Of a stretch of DNA of 64,000 bases, positions 43,641 through 53,355 are shown piece after piece; the first letter of the stretch is position 1, and each line of letters starts with the position of its first letter. Under the pieces are notes generated by a model. That model was not told the origin of the DNA. It made no database searches and saw nothing but the letters and a program-made list of their open reading frames with translations. The translations under genes and the position numbers were made by a program. The stretch covers positions 1 to 64,000 of the forward strand of contig NC_008758.1 in NCBI RefSeq assembly GCF_000015505.1, in the 5' to 3' direction. This DNA comes from Polaromonas naphthalenivorans CJ2. Lineage in GTDB: Bacteria > Pseudomonadota > Gammaproteobacteria > Burkholderiales > Burkholderiaceae_C.

Positions 43641-46433
43641 TTACCGAAACCAGGCTCGGAGCATCCATTTGCGCATCTCGCCAAACCACAACACGGTGCT
43701 GCTCATCGCAAGGCAGCCTGCCCATTGCGCCAGCGTCAGCGGCTCGGTCCCAAAGGCCACGTTCAACCATCCGACGTGAACGACCAGCACCTGCAGGATC
43801 AACGACAAGGCGATCGCACCCCACAGCCAGGGATTGACGAACAGGTGATGGAATGCGCTGGTGGTTTCCGAGCGGGCGTTCAGGCTGTTGAACAGCTGGG
43901 CGAACACCAAGACCGTGAAGCCCGCAGTGCGGGCGTTGGCCAGGCTCTGCGAGCCTTCGATCAGCCCGCCGACAAGGTACATGTCGATCGTCAGCAAGGT
44001 AGCCAGCGCCATCACCAGGCCAATCTGGACCACGCCCCACCACATGCGCGCATCGATCGCACGCGCACTGGACTTGCGGGGTGGCCGCGCCATCACGTCC
44101 TCGGTTTCGGGGTCGATGCCCAGGGCCAGGGCCGGGCCGGAATCGGTGATCAGGTTGATCCACAGGATCTGGGTGGCCAGCAAAGGCAGCACCAGCCCTT
44201 CGCCCTGGCCGCTCAAGCCGATCACGCCAGCGCCCACCACGCCCAGGAACACGGTCAGCACCTCGCCCATGTTCGAGGACAGCAAGTAGCGCAGGAACTT
44301 GCGGATGTTGCCGAAGATGCCGCGGCCCTCGCGCACCGCCTCGACGATGGTGGCGAAGTTGTCGTCGGCCAGGATCATGTTGGCCGCTTCCTTGGTCACC
44401 TGCGTGCCGGTCATGCCCATCGCCACGCCGATGTCGGCCGCCTTGAGCGCTGGTGCGTCATTGACGCCGTCGCCGGTCATGGCCACGATGTTGCCGTCGG
44501 CCTGCAGCGCGGCCACGATGCGCAGCTTGTGCGCGGGTGCCACTCGCGCGTACACCGCGTGCTGGCGCACGGCGGCGCCAAAGGCCGCATCGTCCAGGGC
44601 GTCCAGATCGCTGCCGGTCAATGCCGGTGTGCCCGGCGCCACGATGCCCAGGTCGGCCGCGATGCGGGCGGCCGTGCGCGGATGGTCGCCGGTGATCATC
44701 AGCACCCGGATGCCGGCCCGGTGCGCCTCGCCGATTGCCTTGGCCGCTTCCGGACGCGGCGGGTCAATAATCCCGACCGTGCCGACAAAGATCAGCTCTT
44801 TCTCCAGTGCTTCGGCATCTTGCGGATCCTCGCCCGGGGCCAGGGGGCGGTAGGCCACCGACAAGGTGCGCAGCGCCTCGCCAGAGAGCCGGTCCACATC
44901 GCCCAAAGCCCGCGCGCGCAGCGCGTCATCGAAGGGAAGGACGTCCAACCCCACGCGCACGCGGGTGCAGCGTGCGAGCAGCACGTCGGGCGCGCCCTTG
45001 GTGATCACCATCAACGCATCGCCGTGCTCGTGGTCGCGCTCGATCGTGGACATCATCTTGCGCTCGGAGGTGAATGGGAGCTCGGCCACGCGCTCGAAGC
45101 GCTGTTGGCGCCGCGCCTGCACGCCCAGCTTGCGCTCGGCCACCAGAAACGCCGCTTCGGTCGGGTCTCCCTGGATTTCCCATGTGCCGTCCCCCAACTG
45201 GCGCAGGTCGGCATTGCTCGCCAGGCTGCCCCCGCTGAGCACCACGATGTGTTCGGCGTGCAGCGCACCGGCGCCCAACTCGGCGCCCTGGTGCTCCACC
45301 CGTCCGTTCGGCGTGTAGCCGACACCCGTCACGTGGGTGCTGCCCGAGGCGGTCATCACCCGCTCGATCGTCATCTCCGAGCGCGTGAGCGTTCCGGTCT
45401 TGTCCGAGCAGATGACCGAGGCCGAGCCCAGCGTCTCCACGGAGGACAGCTGCTTGACGATCGCATGGCGCCTGGCCATGCGCTGCACGCCCATGGCCAG
45501 CACCACGGACAAGATGGCCGGCAGCCCCTCGGGCACCGCTGCCACGGCCAGCGACACGCCCAGCAGCAGCACCGTGATGAGGTCGGCGCTTGTGCGCACC
45601 TCGAAGGCCAGGAGCACGGTGGCCATGACCACGAAAGCAATGATGACCACGGCGATGCCCAGCATGCGGCCGATCCGCGCGACCTCCTTTTGCAGCGGCG
45701 TGGGTTCTTCCCGGGTGCTGTCGAGCATCTGGGCGATCGAGCCCATCTGCGTGGCCATGCCGGTGGCCGTGACCACGGCCAGTGCAGTGCCCTGAGCCAC
45801 TGCGGTCCCCTTGAACACCATGTTGAGCCGGTCGGCCAGCGCGCTCGGCTGCGCCAGCGTAGCCGCGTCCTTGAGCACGGCTTCGCTCTCGCCGGTGAGC
45901 GACGCCTCCTGCACGCGCAGTGACGCGGCGCGCACCAGGCGCGCATCAGCCCCCACGGCGTCGCCTTCGGCGAGGACCAGCAGATCTCCGCGCACCAGTT
46001 GCGCGCTGGGGATCTGGGTGGTCTGGCCGCCCCGCACCACCGCTGACGTCACCGCCGTCATCCGGGCCAGTGCGGCGACAGCGTTCTCGGCCTTGGCCTC
46101 CTGGGCGTAGCCGAGCACGCCGTTGAGCAGCACGATGGCTGCGATCACGCTCGCATCGACCGGCCAGCCTACGCGCCCTTCGATCCCCCAGGCGACCAGT
46201 GCCACCGCGATGGCTGCCAGCAGCAGGTAGATCAGCGGGTCCTGGAACTGCCCCAGGAGGCGGCGCCATGCGGGCACTTGCGGCGCCGCGCGCAGCTCGT
46301 TCGGGCCGTCGTGCGCCAGCCGGCGGGCTGCTTCTTGCGCCGTGAGACCCTTGTCGAGGTCCGTGTCCAGGCTTTGCGCCAGGTCGCCCGCATCTTGCAA
46401 GGAAGGGTCATTGGGTGCTGCTGGCTCGGTCAT
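43641..46433 (-). CDS. P2-type cation-transporting ATPase (Ca2+/H+-like)
   Basis: The 930-residue product is a complete P-type ATPase with an N-terminal cation-ATPase domain (DKGLTAQEAARRLAHDGPNEL). It has TGES in the actuator domain, PEGLPA in transmembrane helix 4 (typical of P2A/P2B rather than metal P1B pumps), the phosphorylated DKTGTLT and a hinge [12 protein letters not shown]. The C-terminal membrane segments are complete. The substrate is not certain: Ca2+, Mn2+ or monovalent cations. ATG 46433 has GAAGG about 10 bases upstream; ATG 46463 would add ten residues. Confidence 0.9.
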   Translation of the reverse strand: MTEPAAPNDPSLQDAGDLAQSLDTDLDKGLTAQEAARRLAHDGPNELRAAPQVPAWRRLLGQFQDPLIYLLLAAIAVALVAWGIEGRVGWPVDASVIAAIVLLNGVLGYAQEAKAENAVAALARMTAVTSAVVRGGQTTQIPSAQLVRGDLLVLAEGDAVGADARLVRAASLRVQEASLTGESEAVLKDAATLAQPSALADRLNMVFKGTAVAQGTALAVVTATGMATQMGSIAQMLDSTREEPTPLQKEVARIGRMLGIAVVIIAFVVMATVLLAFEVRTSADLITVLLLGVSLAVAAVPEGLPAILSVVLAMGVQRMARRHAIVKQLSSVETLGSASVICSDKTGTLTRSEMTIERVMTASGSTHVTGVGYTPNGRVEHQGAELGAGALHAEHIVVLSGGSLASNADLRQLGDGTWEIQGDPTEAAFLVAERKLGVQARRQQRFERVAELPFTSERKMMSTIERDHEHGDALMVITKGAPDVLLARCTRVRVGLDVLPFDDALRARALGDVDRLSGEALRTLSVAYRPLAPGEDPQDAEALEKELIFVGTVGIIDPPRPEAAKAIGEAHRAGIRVLMITGDHPRTAARIAADLGIVAPGTPALTGSDLDALDDAAFGAAVRQHAVYARVAPAHKLRIVAALQADGNIVAMTGDGVNDAPALKAADIGVAMGMTGTQVTKEAANMILADDNFATIVEAVREGRGIFGNIRKFLRYLLSSNMGEVLTVFLGVVGAGVIGLSGQGEGLVLPLLATQILWINLITDSGPALALGIDPETEDVMARPPRKSSARAIDARMWWGVVQIGLVMALATLLTIDMYLVGGLIEGSQSLANARTAGFTVLVFAQLFNSLNARSETTSAFHHLFVNPWLWGAIALSLILQVLVVHVGWLNVAFGTEPLTLAQWAGCLAMSSTVLWFGEMRKWMLRAWFR

Positions 46434-46579
46434 TGCTGGGGCTGCCTTCTGTTGCGAGGTCATGCAGGTGCATGCCCATTCCTGCCGAAGTATCGCGGGG
46501 ATCGTTGACGTTGACGGTGGTGGCTCAGAGCTTGAGAGAATTGAACTGCTGGCCAAGCATTGATGCCACCCTTCTAATT

Positions 46580-46830
46580 CTATTTCTCATTAGGAACTGA
46601 ATTAATAATCCAATCCCAGCCGGCAATGCTGTGCATGCGCTGGGGGTCTTCCTCGAATATTTTGAGGGCTTGGATGAGTTGGTCTTCCAGTGCATCGAGA
46701 CTGCCAAAAACACGGTTGTGAAAGTGCTTCTCGCGCAGCTCATCCCAGATGTGCTCCTGTGGGTTGAGTTCGGGCGAGTACGGAGGCAGGAAATGCAACC
46801 GAAGGTTGTCGGGCAGTTGCAGCGCTCCGG
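46580..46830 (-). pseudogene. 3' part of IS630-family transposase, separated by IS4
   Basis: This piece reads LPPYSPELNPQEHIWDELR...FEEDPQRMHSIAGWDW and holds the final catalytic Glu of the IS630 DDE triad. It continues from the part at 48251-49057: removing the IS4 element and one target copy restores WHKAGALQLPDNLRL across the junction. Confidence 0.85.
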
Positions 46831-46839
46831 CTTTATGCC
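46831..46839. repeat. 9-bp target duplication, left (CTTTATGCC)
   Basis: CTTTATGCC is repeated at 48242-48250 on the other side of the IS4 element, the expected length for an IS4-family insertion. Confidence 0.9.
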
Positions 46840-48241
46840 CATCCCATTACACACATGCCCGTAATATAGGCAGCCGAGTAATTAAAGGGGCAAGTGCATG
46901 GGCTGGGCGGAGCACGAATTCGAGACGATTGATTTGGGCGACCCGCGTCTGAACCGGCGCGCCGTGCTGCTGGCCGAGCGGCTGGGGCAAAAGCCCGGTG
47001 CGAGCATTCCCGGGGCGTGCGAGAACTGGGCCGAGACGGCGGCGGCCTACCGCTTCCTGCGCAACGAGCAGGTCAGCTGTGAAGACGTGATGGCGGCCCA
47101 CCGCCAGGCGACGGTGGCGCGCATGCGCGAGCACGCGGTGGTGCTGTGCCTGCAGGACACGACCGAGCTGGACTACAACGGCCAGGCGACGGTGGGCCTG
47201 GGGCCGCTGAGCTACGAGGCGCAGCGCGGATTGCTCCTGCACCCGACCTACGTGGTCACGCCCGAGCGCGAGCCGCTGGGGGTGATGAACGCCTGGACGT
47301 GGGCGCGTGAATTCAAGCAAGGCGACGCGCCGCGCGGCGGCGTACTTGAAAGCGTGCGCTGGATAGAGAGTTACGAGCGCATCGCCGAGCAGGCCAGCGA
47401 GCTTCCCGGCACGCGTCATGTGTGCATCGGCGACCGCGAGTCGGACATGCTGGCGCTGCTGGTGATGGCGCGCAAGATGGACCATGCGGCCGACTACCTG
47501 GTGCGCTGTCAGCACAACCGGGTGCTGCCCGAAGGGGGCAAGCTGTGGGACGAGGTCATGGCCGGCGCGCCGCTGGGGCGTATACGCTTTGAGATGCCGG
47601 CTGGGCGCGGGCGCAAGGCCCGCGCGGTCGAGCAGGAGGTGCGCGCCCGGCGTGTCCTGCTGCCCGACCGCCAGGGCGGCGAGCTGGAAGTGACCTGCCT
47701 GATTGCCTCGGAGGTCAATGCGCCGGCAGGCGCCAAGCCGGTGGTCTGGCGGCTGCTGACCAACCGGGTGGCATCCACGCTGCAGGACGCAGTGGAGCTC
47801 ATCAATTGGTACCGCGCTCGATGGGAAATTGAGCTTTTTTTCTTGGTGCTCAAGGAGGGCTGCCGGGTCGAGCGCTTGCAGCTGGCCGACACCGAGCGGC
47901 TGCAGACCGCGCTGGCGCTGTATATGGTGATTGCCTGGCGCATCAACCGCCTGATGCGGCTGGGACGCACGTTGCCCGACTTACCGGCAGACCTGTTGTT
48001 CGAGCCCGACGAGTGGCGAGCGGCGTTCATCCTGAACAAAAAGCCCGTGCCCCGGCAGACTCCCCCACTCAACACCGTGGTGCGCCTGATTGCCCAGCGC
48101 GGCGGCTTTCTGGGCAGAAAGCACGATGGCGAACCGGGCGCCAGGACGATTTGGCTGGGCATGCAGGAGATTGCCGTCTTCGTCGAGGGTGCCCGTTATG
48201 CACGCCAGCTCAACGATGGGTGACTTATGTGTAATGGGATG
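46840..48241 (+). mobile_element. IS4-family insertion sequence nested in IS630
   Basis: The element is 1,402 bp. Its ends are inverted: it begins CATCCCATTACACA and ends TGTGTAATGGGATG. It is flanked by 9-bp direct repeats CTTTATGCC. It interrupts the IS630 transposase gene, so it arrived later. It carries one intact transposase gene. Confidence 0.93.
46898..48223 (+). CDS. IS4-family transposase (Tn5/IS50-like)
   Basis: This 441-residue protein matches Tn5-type transposases, with an N-terminal GWAEHEFETIDLGDPRLNRRAVLLAERL. The catalytic residues are in LQDTTELDYNG (first Asp), GDRESDM (second Asp) and the YREK-like block NWYRARWEIELFFLVLKEGC (Glu). The protein is full length. ATG is at 46898 with an AAAGGGG site. 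Confidence 0.92.
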   Translation: MGWAEHEFETIDLGDPRLNRRAVLLAERLGQKPGASIPGACENWAETAAAYRFLRNEQVSCEDVMAAHRQATVARMREHAVVLCLQDTTELDYNGQATVGLGPLSYEAQRGLLLHPTYVVTPEREPLGVMNAWTWAREFKQGDAPRGGVLESVRWIESYERIAEQASELPGTRHVCIGDRESDMLALLVMARKMDHAADYLVRCQHNRVLPEGGKLWDEVMAGAPLGRIRFEMPAGRGRKARAVEQEVRARRVLLPDRQGGELEVTCLIASEVNAPAGAKPVVWRLLTNRVASTLQDAVELINWYRARWEIELFFLVLKEGCRVERLQLADTERLQTALALYMVIAWRINRLMRLGRTLPDLPADLLFEPDEWRAAFILNKKPVPRQTPPLNTVVRLIAQRGGFLGRKHDGEPGARTIWLGMQEIAVFVEGARYARQLNDG

Positions 48242-48250
48242 CTTTATGCC
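48242..48250. repeat. 9-bp target duplication, right (CTTTATGCC)
   Basis: This is an identical copy of 46831-46839. Confidence 0.9.
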
Positions 48251-49057
48251 AGCCCGCGCCATCGACGACCATGATGATGTTCTGCACGGGGTAACGACTT
48301 GCGACCTCGTCGATGAACAGCTGCATGCACAGGGCGTTGACGTGGGGCAGCACCAAGGAGTCTAGGCGCCCATCGAGAGGGCTGACCGCTGCGTAGGCGT
48401 ACACGTACTCGTGCGTGAGCATCGCCTTGACCAGGGGACGCAAGGGCTTTTTGCACCAGCAGCGGCGTGAGTCGCTTATGCGGCCAAAACGCGCCTCGTC
48501 CTGAAACATCACCCGGATGGGTTGTTGTCTGGGGAATCGGGCGCGCACTTGCGCCAGATCGGACGAGAGTTTTTTTTCCACGCTTCGCGTGCCTGTGCGT
48601 TGCCTTGCGGGTGCTCGGTGTCGGGCGCCACCTTGCGCCAGCCGTGGCGCGCCAGCATGCGGTACACCCCGGACAGGGAAACGCTGTGGCCCAGGTGGGC
48701 CTCGATTTTCTCTTTCAGTTCCGGGATGACCAACACCGCGCCTTGGGCAGCGCCGGCCAGCGCCGCGTCCAGCGCCGCCGCTTCGGCCTGCAGCGTGCTT
48801 TGGGCACGATTGCGCAGCTCTGTTTTTTTGCGACGCGTGGCACGTAGCCCGCTGGCGCGAGCACAAAAATCGGTGCGCAGGGCGCAAGTGGTGTGCCTGG
48901 AGCGGCCCAGCACCAGGGCGGTTTGCGTCAGGTTCAATCCAGCCTCCAGGGGCAACAAAACGGCCAGCGCAATGCGCAACTCATCGGCCGTGCGGGCCTC
49001 GTCGCGTGCCTTGCGCGCTGCTTCGAGACTGCCTTGTCCTGTGAACGGTCGGGCCAT
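48251..49057 (-). pseudogene. 5' part of IS630-family transposase (interrupted)
   Basis: The N-terminal frame (48509-49057, 182 residues) holds the HTH domain (ALVLGRSRHTT). The next frame (about 48580-48251) holds the first two catalytic Asp residues (MFQDEARFG, MVVDGAGWHK). The frames meet at a run of eight A (minus strand, about 48575). IS630-type elements often use such a site for programmed frameshifting, so this need not be decay. The gene is inactivated by the IS4 insertion. Confidence 0.8.
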
Positions 49058-49430
49058 GACTGCTCCTCAATTTAGAGCAAATATTATCGTTAATTTCATT
49101 GGGAAATGGAATAAATCACGCCTTCGCGTGTCATTCTCGCGAAGGGCTTGAGCGAATTCAGTACGCCCCTGGCACATGCCTCGAGCACTGGCGTCACCAT
49201 GACAATATCGCCAAAGCCACTGGGAAGCACATCAATGCTGCGCCCCTTCTGCAGAGCGCACATCATGCTTTCAGTACCCCCGTTACTTAAACCATCCTGG
49301 GAATGGCCCCGACTTGACAAGGCTTGACAGTTTTGATGCTGCCTGGTTCTTCTGCCATCGACTGGTCAGCTCAATGCTGGACACACAGGCCACCTGACTG
49401 GATTGCTCAATCAGTTCGTACACTCGGTGT
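49058..49430. other. intergenic region between IS630 and IS5 relic
   Basis: The first 40 bases contain the right end of the IS630 element (ATTCCATTTCCCAATGAAATT on the minus strand, similar to the left end near 46580). The remainder holds a weak minus-strand frame (49096-49320) that I cannot assign and sequence that does not match its neighbours. Confidence 0.35.
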
Positions 49431-49931
49431 ATGGGACGCAGTCAGAGGGGGAGGCACGGCTTACTCACTGCCGTTTTGTCATCGGTGATGAACAACATGC
49501 TTCCCATTGCTCGCCAGCGCTCTGAGGCAACCCTGACGGCGTACCGCACCGGCAAAAGCGACCTGGCCGCCGCGCTGTCAGCTCGGCGCGACGAAACCGC
49601 TATCACGCTGGGCGCGGACAAAGGCTATGACGCGCAGGAGTTCATCGAGGCCTGCCTGTCGATGGGCGTCACGCCGCATGTGGCGCAAAACACTTCAGAG
49701 CGGCGCTCGGCCGTGCCCGATGCGATTGCCCAAATTGAAGGCTACGCCATCTCGCAACAAAAAAGAAAGCTCATCGAGCAGGGATTTGGCTGGGCCAAAA
49801 CAGTGGGCGGGATTCGCCAGGTGATGGTGCGTGGCCTGGAACGCGTGGACCAGATGTTTGTGCTGACGATGGCCGCCTACAACCTCACGCGCATGCGCAC
49901 GTTGGGACAAATCCGTCTGCAGGGGCAATAA
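49431..49931 (+). pseudogene. C-terminal part of an IS5-family transposase
   Basis: This 166-residue frame contains GADKGYDAQEFIEA, VTPHVAQNTSERRSAVPDAIA, EGYAISQQKRKLIEQGFGWAKTVGGIRQVMVRG and FVLTMAAYNLTRMR, the DDE region and C-terminus of IS5-type transposases. The N-terminal half is missing or degenerate before about residue 40. Confidence 0.8.
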
Positions 49932-50163
49932 GTGGATAAAAAAGGCGTCAAGAGCGGTTCACGTCAGAAGCCGCCACGTCAAAAGACGCTGTGATTTCCA
50001 AATATGAAAAATAACCGCAAAAACAAACTACTTCAAGCCAGTTGCTGCGCTAGCACAGTCAGTATTTCAGCAAATACGAAGGGACTGCCCACTTTCTGGT
50101 GACGGCATCAAGTGCCAAGATTAGATTGCGGAAGTCAATCTAACCTTTGAAAGGGGAAGTGCC
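49932..50163. other. 5' non-coding part of the IS110 element
   Basis: These 232 bases precede the IS110 transposase gene and contain an inverted repeat AGATTGCGGAAGTCAATCT-like near 50123-50145. In IS110 elements the non-coding end can encode a bridge (seek) RNA. Which side holds it here is not known. Confidence 0.4.
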
Positions 50164-51234
50164 ATGAGCGAAATTACACGAGTTGGAGTGGATTTGGCGA
50201 AATCCGTGATCCAGGTCAATGCTGTTGATGCTGATGGAAAAGTTGTCACCAACCGGCAGCTTAGCCGGGACAAGTTTGTGCCGTGGTGCGCGCAGCTACC
50301 GGCAGGCTGCCTGGTGGCGATGGAGGCCTGTGCAGGCTCCCACCATTGGGCCCGCAAACTCATGGCTTTGGGGTTGAACGTAAAAATCATCGCACCCCAC
50401 CTGGTAGCACCCTATCGTCTGCAGGGCAAGGGCGGCAAGAATGACGCCAATGATGCCGCAGCCATTTGCGAAGCGGCGTCCAGGCCAACCATGCGCTTTG
50501 TACCGGTCAAAACCACGGTTCAGCAAGGCATGTTGTGCGTGCACAGACTGCGCGAGGGGTTGAAAGAAGAACGCACCGCGAGCATCAACCGCATCCGGGG
50601 CATGTTGGCTGAGTTCGGTCTGGTGGCGTCCAGGAGCCCGGACAAATTGCGCGAGAAGTTGACCGACATGCTGGAGGACGCCGGTAATGATCTATGCGGA
50701 TTGGCGCGGCTGGTCGTTCAAGAGGACTATGACCACTGGAAAGACCTTGATGGGCGCATCAAGTGGTGCGATGAACGTATCAACGCGCATGTCAAGGATG
50801 ACGCGCAAGCCAAGGCTGCCAAAGAGCTCATGGGCGTTGGCCCGGTAACAGCCTCGGCTGTGGTGGCAACAGTGGGCGACTTCAATCAGTTCAAAAATGG
50901 TGCGCAGTTTGGAGCCTGGTTGGGATTGACGCCAAGACAAAACTCCAGCGGGGGCAAAAACAGTCTGGGTGGCATCACCAAGCGCGGCGACATGTACCTG
51001 CGCATGTTGCTGATACAGGGTGCAAAGTCAGTGGTGATGACAGCACAAAAGCGCGATGACCCTATTTCAAAGTGGCTGTATCAACTGCGAGAGAAGTCGG
51101 GCTGGCAAAAGGCGGCCGTGGCAATGGCAAACAAAAATGCACGCATCTTGTGGGCCATGATGACCAAAGGGAGCCGCTTTGATCCCAGGCATGTGAGTGT
51201 CAACCCAGCTGGTGCGGCAACAGCAACGACGTAG
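50164..51234 (+). CDS. IS110-family transposase (DEDD type)
   Basis: This 356-residue protein has the RuvC-like N-terminal DEDD domain (GVDLAKSVIQVN, ACAGSHHWARKL, NDANDAAAI) and the C-terminal Tnp20 domain with the conserved serine-containing stretch (VGPVTASAVVATVGD, FGAWLGLTPRQNSSGGK, RGDMYLRMLLIQGA). It is full length. IS110 transposases act with a structured guide RNA from the element's own non-coding end. Confidence 0.92.
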   Translation: MSEITRVGVDLAKSVIQVNAVDADGKVVTNRQLSRDKFVPWCAQLPAGCLVAMEACAGSHHWARKLMALGLNVKIIAPHLVAPYRLQGKGGKNDANDAAAICEAASRPTMRFVPVKTTVQQGMLCVHRLREGLKEERTASINRIRGMLAEFGLVASRSPDKLREKLTDMLEDAGNDLCGLARLVVQEDYDHWKDLDGRIKWCDERINAHVKDDAQAKAAKELMGVGPVTASAVVATVGDFNQFKNGAQFGAWLGLTPRQNSSGGKNSLGGITKRGDMYLRMLLIQGAKSVVMTAQKRDDPISKWLYQLREKSGWQKAAVAMANKNARILWAMMTKGSRFDPRHVSVNPAGAATATT

Positions 51235-52319
51235 TTGAGTCGACAGGTATATTTCTGCAGGACGTGAAATTGAAGATGCAGTAGACAGGTCAGACCGGTG
51301 GTGGGAAAACTCGATAGCAGGCAAGGGAATGCTTGGGCATCGTCCCGTTCAGCAAATGGAGTCCCGCCAAGCGGTTCGTATCTGGGGTCGCACTATCCGT
51401 GCAATAAGCCCGTCTGTAAGTGTGCAGTCTGTTCCTCGTTTCCTAGCCGCTTCACCTTACGCTAATGCTGAATGCTGAATGCTGTAATCAAGGAAATGCA
51501 ATTCAATCAGTAATACTTGACTGTGTGGGTCGTCCCTGTAAGCCTGCTAGGACACTGCCCGCACTGCGGCTCGGTTAGTCAACGACTAAATTTATGACAT
51601 AGTAAAAATAGGAGTGCGCCTAACATCCGATGGATCATTGACAGGCAAGTGTCCGGGCCTGCCACCTCTGCGAGCAAGAACTGGACAAGATGAAAGGCTG
51701 ACAAAGTCACTTTGAGGGCTGGCCCAACCGCCGCGCCCGCCCTTGTCGACTGGCTTGCGACGACCAGCGTCAGCTGGGCTACACGCGGAGCCTGTACACG
51801 CACCGCGCCGCCAACTAACGCTTCCATGATGGGACAGGGATGTAAGTCTGCAGTTAACTTGCACTGTTCAACGAGGTCAGCGAGCGCTCTTTTCAATCGT
51901 CGTAGATCGGGGACTTTTGACTGGACCTACTCCGCAGTCGGGCAGCTCCCAATTTCCCCTACGACTCCAAATCAATCAAAAAGTTCGGCGTGCGCTTTTC
52001 TGGTCTCAACCGCACGATCTGCGCTGGTCACCCAAACCTTGTTTGCGCTGGATCAACCGATATTTCGACAAGTTTTCGTAAACTAAGCGCAAGTACAGCG
52101 TTAAGTTCGGTAACGCACAGACGTTTTTCTCACACTGCGTGCATACTGGCAGCTGGACCGATTAACGGAGTCGTCATGCCGCTTAAAAAAGACATTACTT
52201 GATGAAGAAATTCCTCGTCAACGCTCAAATGTGTTTTGACGTCCCAATGCGCGCACGAATTCCTTGCTCGAAGAACAGCCCCGAGCTTTGGTACTGACCG
52301 CAGACGCTAAATAGTTTAC
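51235..52319. other. long non-coding region after the IS110 element
   Basis: No gene is supported in these 1,085 bases. The first 150 belong to the 3' end of the IS110 element. Near 51463 there is a short tandem word (GAATGCTGAATGCTG). Frames on both strands have stops or the composition of shadows. Confidence 0.35.
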
Positions 52320-52772
52320 ATGTTGCTGCGCTCAAATACCCGTACCAGGTGCCATACCGCCTGCATGATGTTGGTGGTTTGGCTATTCACGTTGGCGTCA
52401 GGAACAGTCAACGCTTGTTTGCTGGAGGCGCGCGTAAGCCACAGCCAAGGAACACTGGCGGTGCAACTGCCGGCGACGGACGCAGTGCATGGAATAGCCC
52501 AGAACCATGCTGTTGGCACTGTCCACGACGAATATGATCCCGCTGCGGAACCTGCCAAGCAATCGTGCCTGAAGGCCTGTGAAGAGGGTTCTTTGTCGCT
52601 AATGAAGCAGCCTTCCAGCCTCGACACGCCACACCTTGTGTTGGCGCATTTCGTGTCAGCCGCATGGTTTGCAGAAAGGCACGTTTCGACTTTGTTTAGT
52701 CGAGCGAATGATCTTCGCATCCCGGAATACGGGCCACCCATCAGAGTGCTCTACTCGCGCCTGGCCCTATAG
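52320..52772 (+). CDS. secreted protein of unknown function in a metal-resistance context
   Basis: This 150-residue protein has a signal-peptide-like N-terminus (MMLVVWLFTLASGTVNA, residues 15-31), then a Cys-containing stretch (KQSCLKACEEG) and a C-terminal PPIRVLYSRLAL. A conserved ending of this kind is common in small proteins beside copper or heavy-metal genes of Burkholderiales. Function unknown. It is the first gene of the plus-strand island. Confidence 0.55.
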   Translation: MLLRSNTRTRCHTACMMLVVWLFTLASGTVNACLLEARVSHSQGTLAVQLPATDAVHGIAQNHAVGTVHDEYDPAAEPAKQSCLKACEEGSLSLMKQPSSLDTPHLVLAHFVSAAWFAERHVSTLFSRANDLRIPEYGPPIRVLYSRLAL

Positions 52773-52925
52773 CCTCTTGGGGCAAATCCGGCATCTCGCA
52801 ATCCGCGACTCATGCCTCCGGTTGCAAGCGTCTTGACCCTGTACCCAAGTACAGGCTGCACCGCCAGCTCCCCACAACCAAGACACCGGGTATTGCTACC
52901 CACCTTCCTGCATCAGGAGCCTCGC

Positions 52926-53138
52926 ATGAACTTCATGTCCTCACTCGCCCTTGCCATTGGCACCGCCGTCATCGCGACCACCATTGTCCAGATGGCATGG
53001 ACTACTGTCAGGCAATGGAGATTCGCACCCAAATCACCCGCTACCGCTTCCCTGCAACACCAAAGAATTGACGAGGTCACACCGGGGCCTGACCCCCTCA
53101 GTTCAAGGAGAATTCACCATGCAAACCCTCAAATTTGA
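52926..53138 (+). CDS. small membrane protein
   Basis: This 70-residue protein has one N-terminal membrane helix (LALAIGTAVIATTIVQMAW) followed by a basic, polar tail. Its 3' end overlaps the start of the next gene. It begins at the ATG with an AGGAGCCTCGC site. No family is recognised. Confidence 0.45.
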   Translation: MNFMSSLALAIGTAVIATTIVQMAWTTVRQWRFAPKSPATASLQHQRIDEVTPGPDPLSSRRIHHANPQI

Positions 53139-53355
53139 TGTCCACGGCATGGCCTGCGGCGGCTGCAGCGGCAGCGTGCAGCGCGCACTCAGCAAGATCG
53201 ATAGCGTCAGCCAGGTCGATGTCACGCTGCGCCCCGGCGCCGCCACCCTGGAGGCCGATACCACGCGCGTGACGGCTACCCAGATCGAAGCCGCGATCAG
53301 TAGTCTTGGCTATCAAGCCAAACTGCACCCGTCAGAGGTGCGGTCCACGTCATGA
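53119..53355 (+). CDS. HMA-domain metal-binding protein (CopZ-like)
   Basis: This 78-residue protein is a single heavy-metal-associated domain with the metal-binding GMACGGCSGSVQ loop (residues 11-22) and the following beta-alpha-beta pattern. It probably chaperones Cu(I) or another soft metal to the P1B ATPase encoded downstream. AAGGAG lies 9 bases before the ATG. Its stop overlaps the next start by ATGA. Confidence 0.85.
   Translation: MQTLKFDVHGMACGGCSGSVQRALSKIDSVSQVDVTLRPGAATLEADTTRVTATQIEAAISSLGYQAKLHPSEVRSTS

Noticed and set aside
43398..45923. Open frame of 841 codons on the plus strand
   Set aside because: It is antisense to the P2-type ATPase, rich in His, Gln, Gly and Arg as expected of a shadow of a GC-rich gene, and has no recognisable domain.
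51579..51896. Minus-strand frame in the long gap after IS110
   Set aside because: It looks partly hydrophobic but matches nothing I know and overlaps other equal frames.
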